A stretch of 64,000 bases of DNA, from NCBI GenBank assembly GCA_016744115.1, contig JADGEZ010000003.1, forward strand, positions 1-64,000, read 5' to 3'. Of the stretch, positions 63,729 to 64,000 are shown piece after piece. A program made the position numbers and the translations under genes. The notes under the pieces are model-generated. The model was not told the origin of the DNA, searched no databases, and was given only the letters and a program-made list of their open reading frames with translations. The stretch's first letter is position 1; each line of letters starts with the position of its first letter. The DNA comes from Sulfurimonas sp. (GTDB taxonomy: Bacteria > Campylobacterota > Campylobacteria > Campylobacterales > Sulfurimonadaceae).

Positions 63729-64000
63729 AAACTTCTTTCACTCTTGCTATCTCATAGTTTGAACCAAAAAAGCAAACAGCTGTATCATGGATGTGTGAGT
63801 AGCCCAATGTCATTAAGTTATCTTTACCATCTATTGCACCACCACCAGATTTTTCATAAATAAAAGCAAATGGAAATACTTCAAACAAACGCCTTAGTTT
63901 TCCATCTGGCTTATCAGATGTTGCTGGGTAAGAAAATAACCCACCACCTTTAAGAAGTATTTGGTGTAAGTCAGGAACCATGCCACCAGAATAACGTAAA
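63712..64000 (-). CDS. fbp: Fructose-1,6-bisphosphatase class I, C-terminal part
   Basis: Partial: the frame is open to the window edge, so about the last 95 residues are present. [20 protein letters not shown] and [20 protein letters not shown] with [13 protein letters not shown] are the sugar-phosphate-binding and C-terminal segments of class I FBPase, which removes the 1-phosphate in gluconeogenesis. It is the first gene seen of the fbp-small protein-metG unit. Confidence 0.93.
   Translation of the reverse strand, partial: LRYSGGMVPDLHQILLKGGGLFSYPATSDKPDGKLRRLFEVFPFAFIYEKSGGGAIDGKDNLMTLGYSHIHDTAVCFFGSNYEIARVKEVYARNC

Overview
The window is AT-rich chromosomal DNA of a Campylobacterota (Epsilonproteobacteria) bacterium, most likely a Sulfurimonas-like member. 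That placement is inferred from gene content and order: lptB-rpoN, thrB-ylxR-infB-rbfA-rimP-ribD-ubiE, fliL beside radA, flhB, a Campylobacter-type dimeric dUTPase, ovothiol genes, and frequent TATAAT boxes without clear -35 elements. It was not checked against any database.

Layout. 1-1160: non-coding RNA and mobile debris (an IS3-like transposase scrap, a large inverted repeat and the RNase P RNA gene rnpB). 1164-7006 (minus): fliL, radA, a beta-propeller protein, ftsY and a thioredoxin lipoprotein; a short transposon-like element sits exactly at the radA stop codon. 7070-9208 (plus): 5-formyl-THF cyclo-ligase and rny. 9331-13915 (minus): DUF423, ADP-ribosylglycohydrolase, acyl-CoA ligase and a methyltransferase, with repeats between. 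14034-17674 (plus): S4 protein, trpD, tsaE, lptB, rpoN. 17732-28270: an arginine kinase, ybeY, a cation exchanger, two adenylate kinases, aspS, nadK, queC, rseP and pgsA. 28405-48134 (almost all plus): a lipase-like protein, nadA-nadC, flhB, lpxC, thrB, the infB translation cluster, ribD, ubiE, ctpA, purC-purS-purQ, plsC and crcB. 48232-59093 (minus): an ABC ATPase and dUTPase, then an accessory stretch with a four-gene cassette (50150-54873), then ovoB-ovoA and tyrA. 59235-60128: an Rrf2 regulator, the second copy of the short mobile element, a broken gene and an orphan Fur-like box. 60129-64000 (minus): an acidic protein, a Mur-ligase-N-like protein, metG, a small Cys protein and the C-terminal part of fbp.

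Most of the window is housekeeping: translation (infB, rbfA, rimP, metG, aspS, rnpB), t6A synthesis (tsaE, tsaB), cofactors (NAD, riboflavin, menaquinone, queuosine), the envelope (lptB, lpxC, rseP, pgsA, plsC, M23 peptidase, ctpA) and flagella (fliL, flhB, a YjfB-like protein, with rpoN as likely regulator). Redox protection comes from a complete ovothiol pair (OvoA with its lyase OvoB).

The best candidate for an undescribed system is the cassette at 50150-54873. It holds a GHKL-type ATPase, two proteins I cannot place, and a PAPS-reductase-like PP-loop enzyme with a cysteine cluster. All three junctions overlap (4, 14 and 4 bases), so it is one translationally coupled unit. By analogy with DndC/SspD-type sulfur chemistry and GHKL ATPases in defence loci, a DNA or nucleotide modification or anti-phage role is plausible but unproven. 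The second notable signal is a 189-base element present twice, each copy flanked by its own perfect 9-base target duplication.
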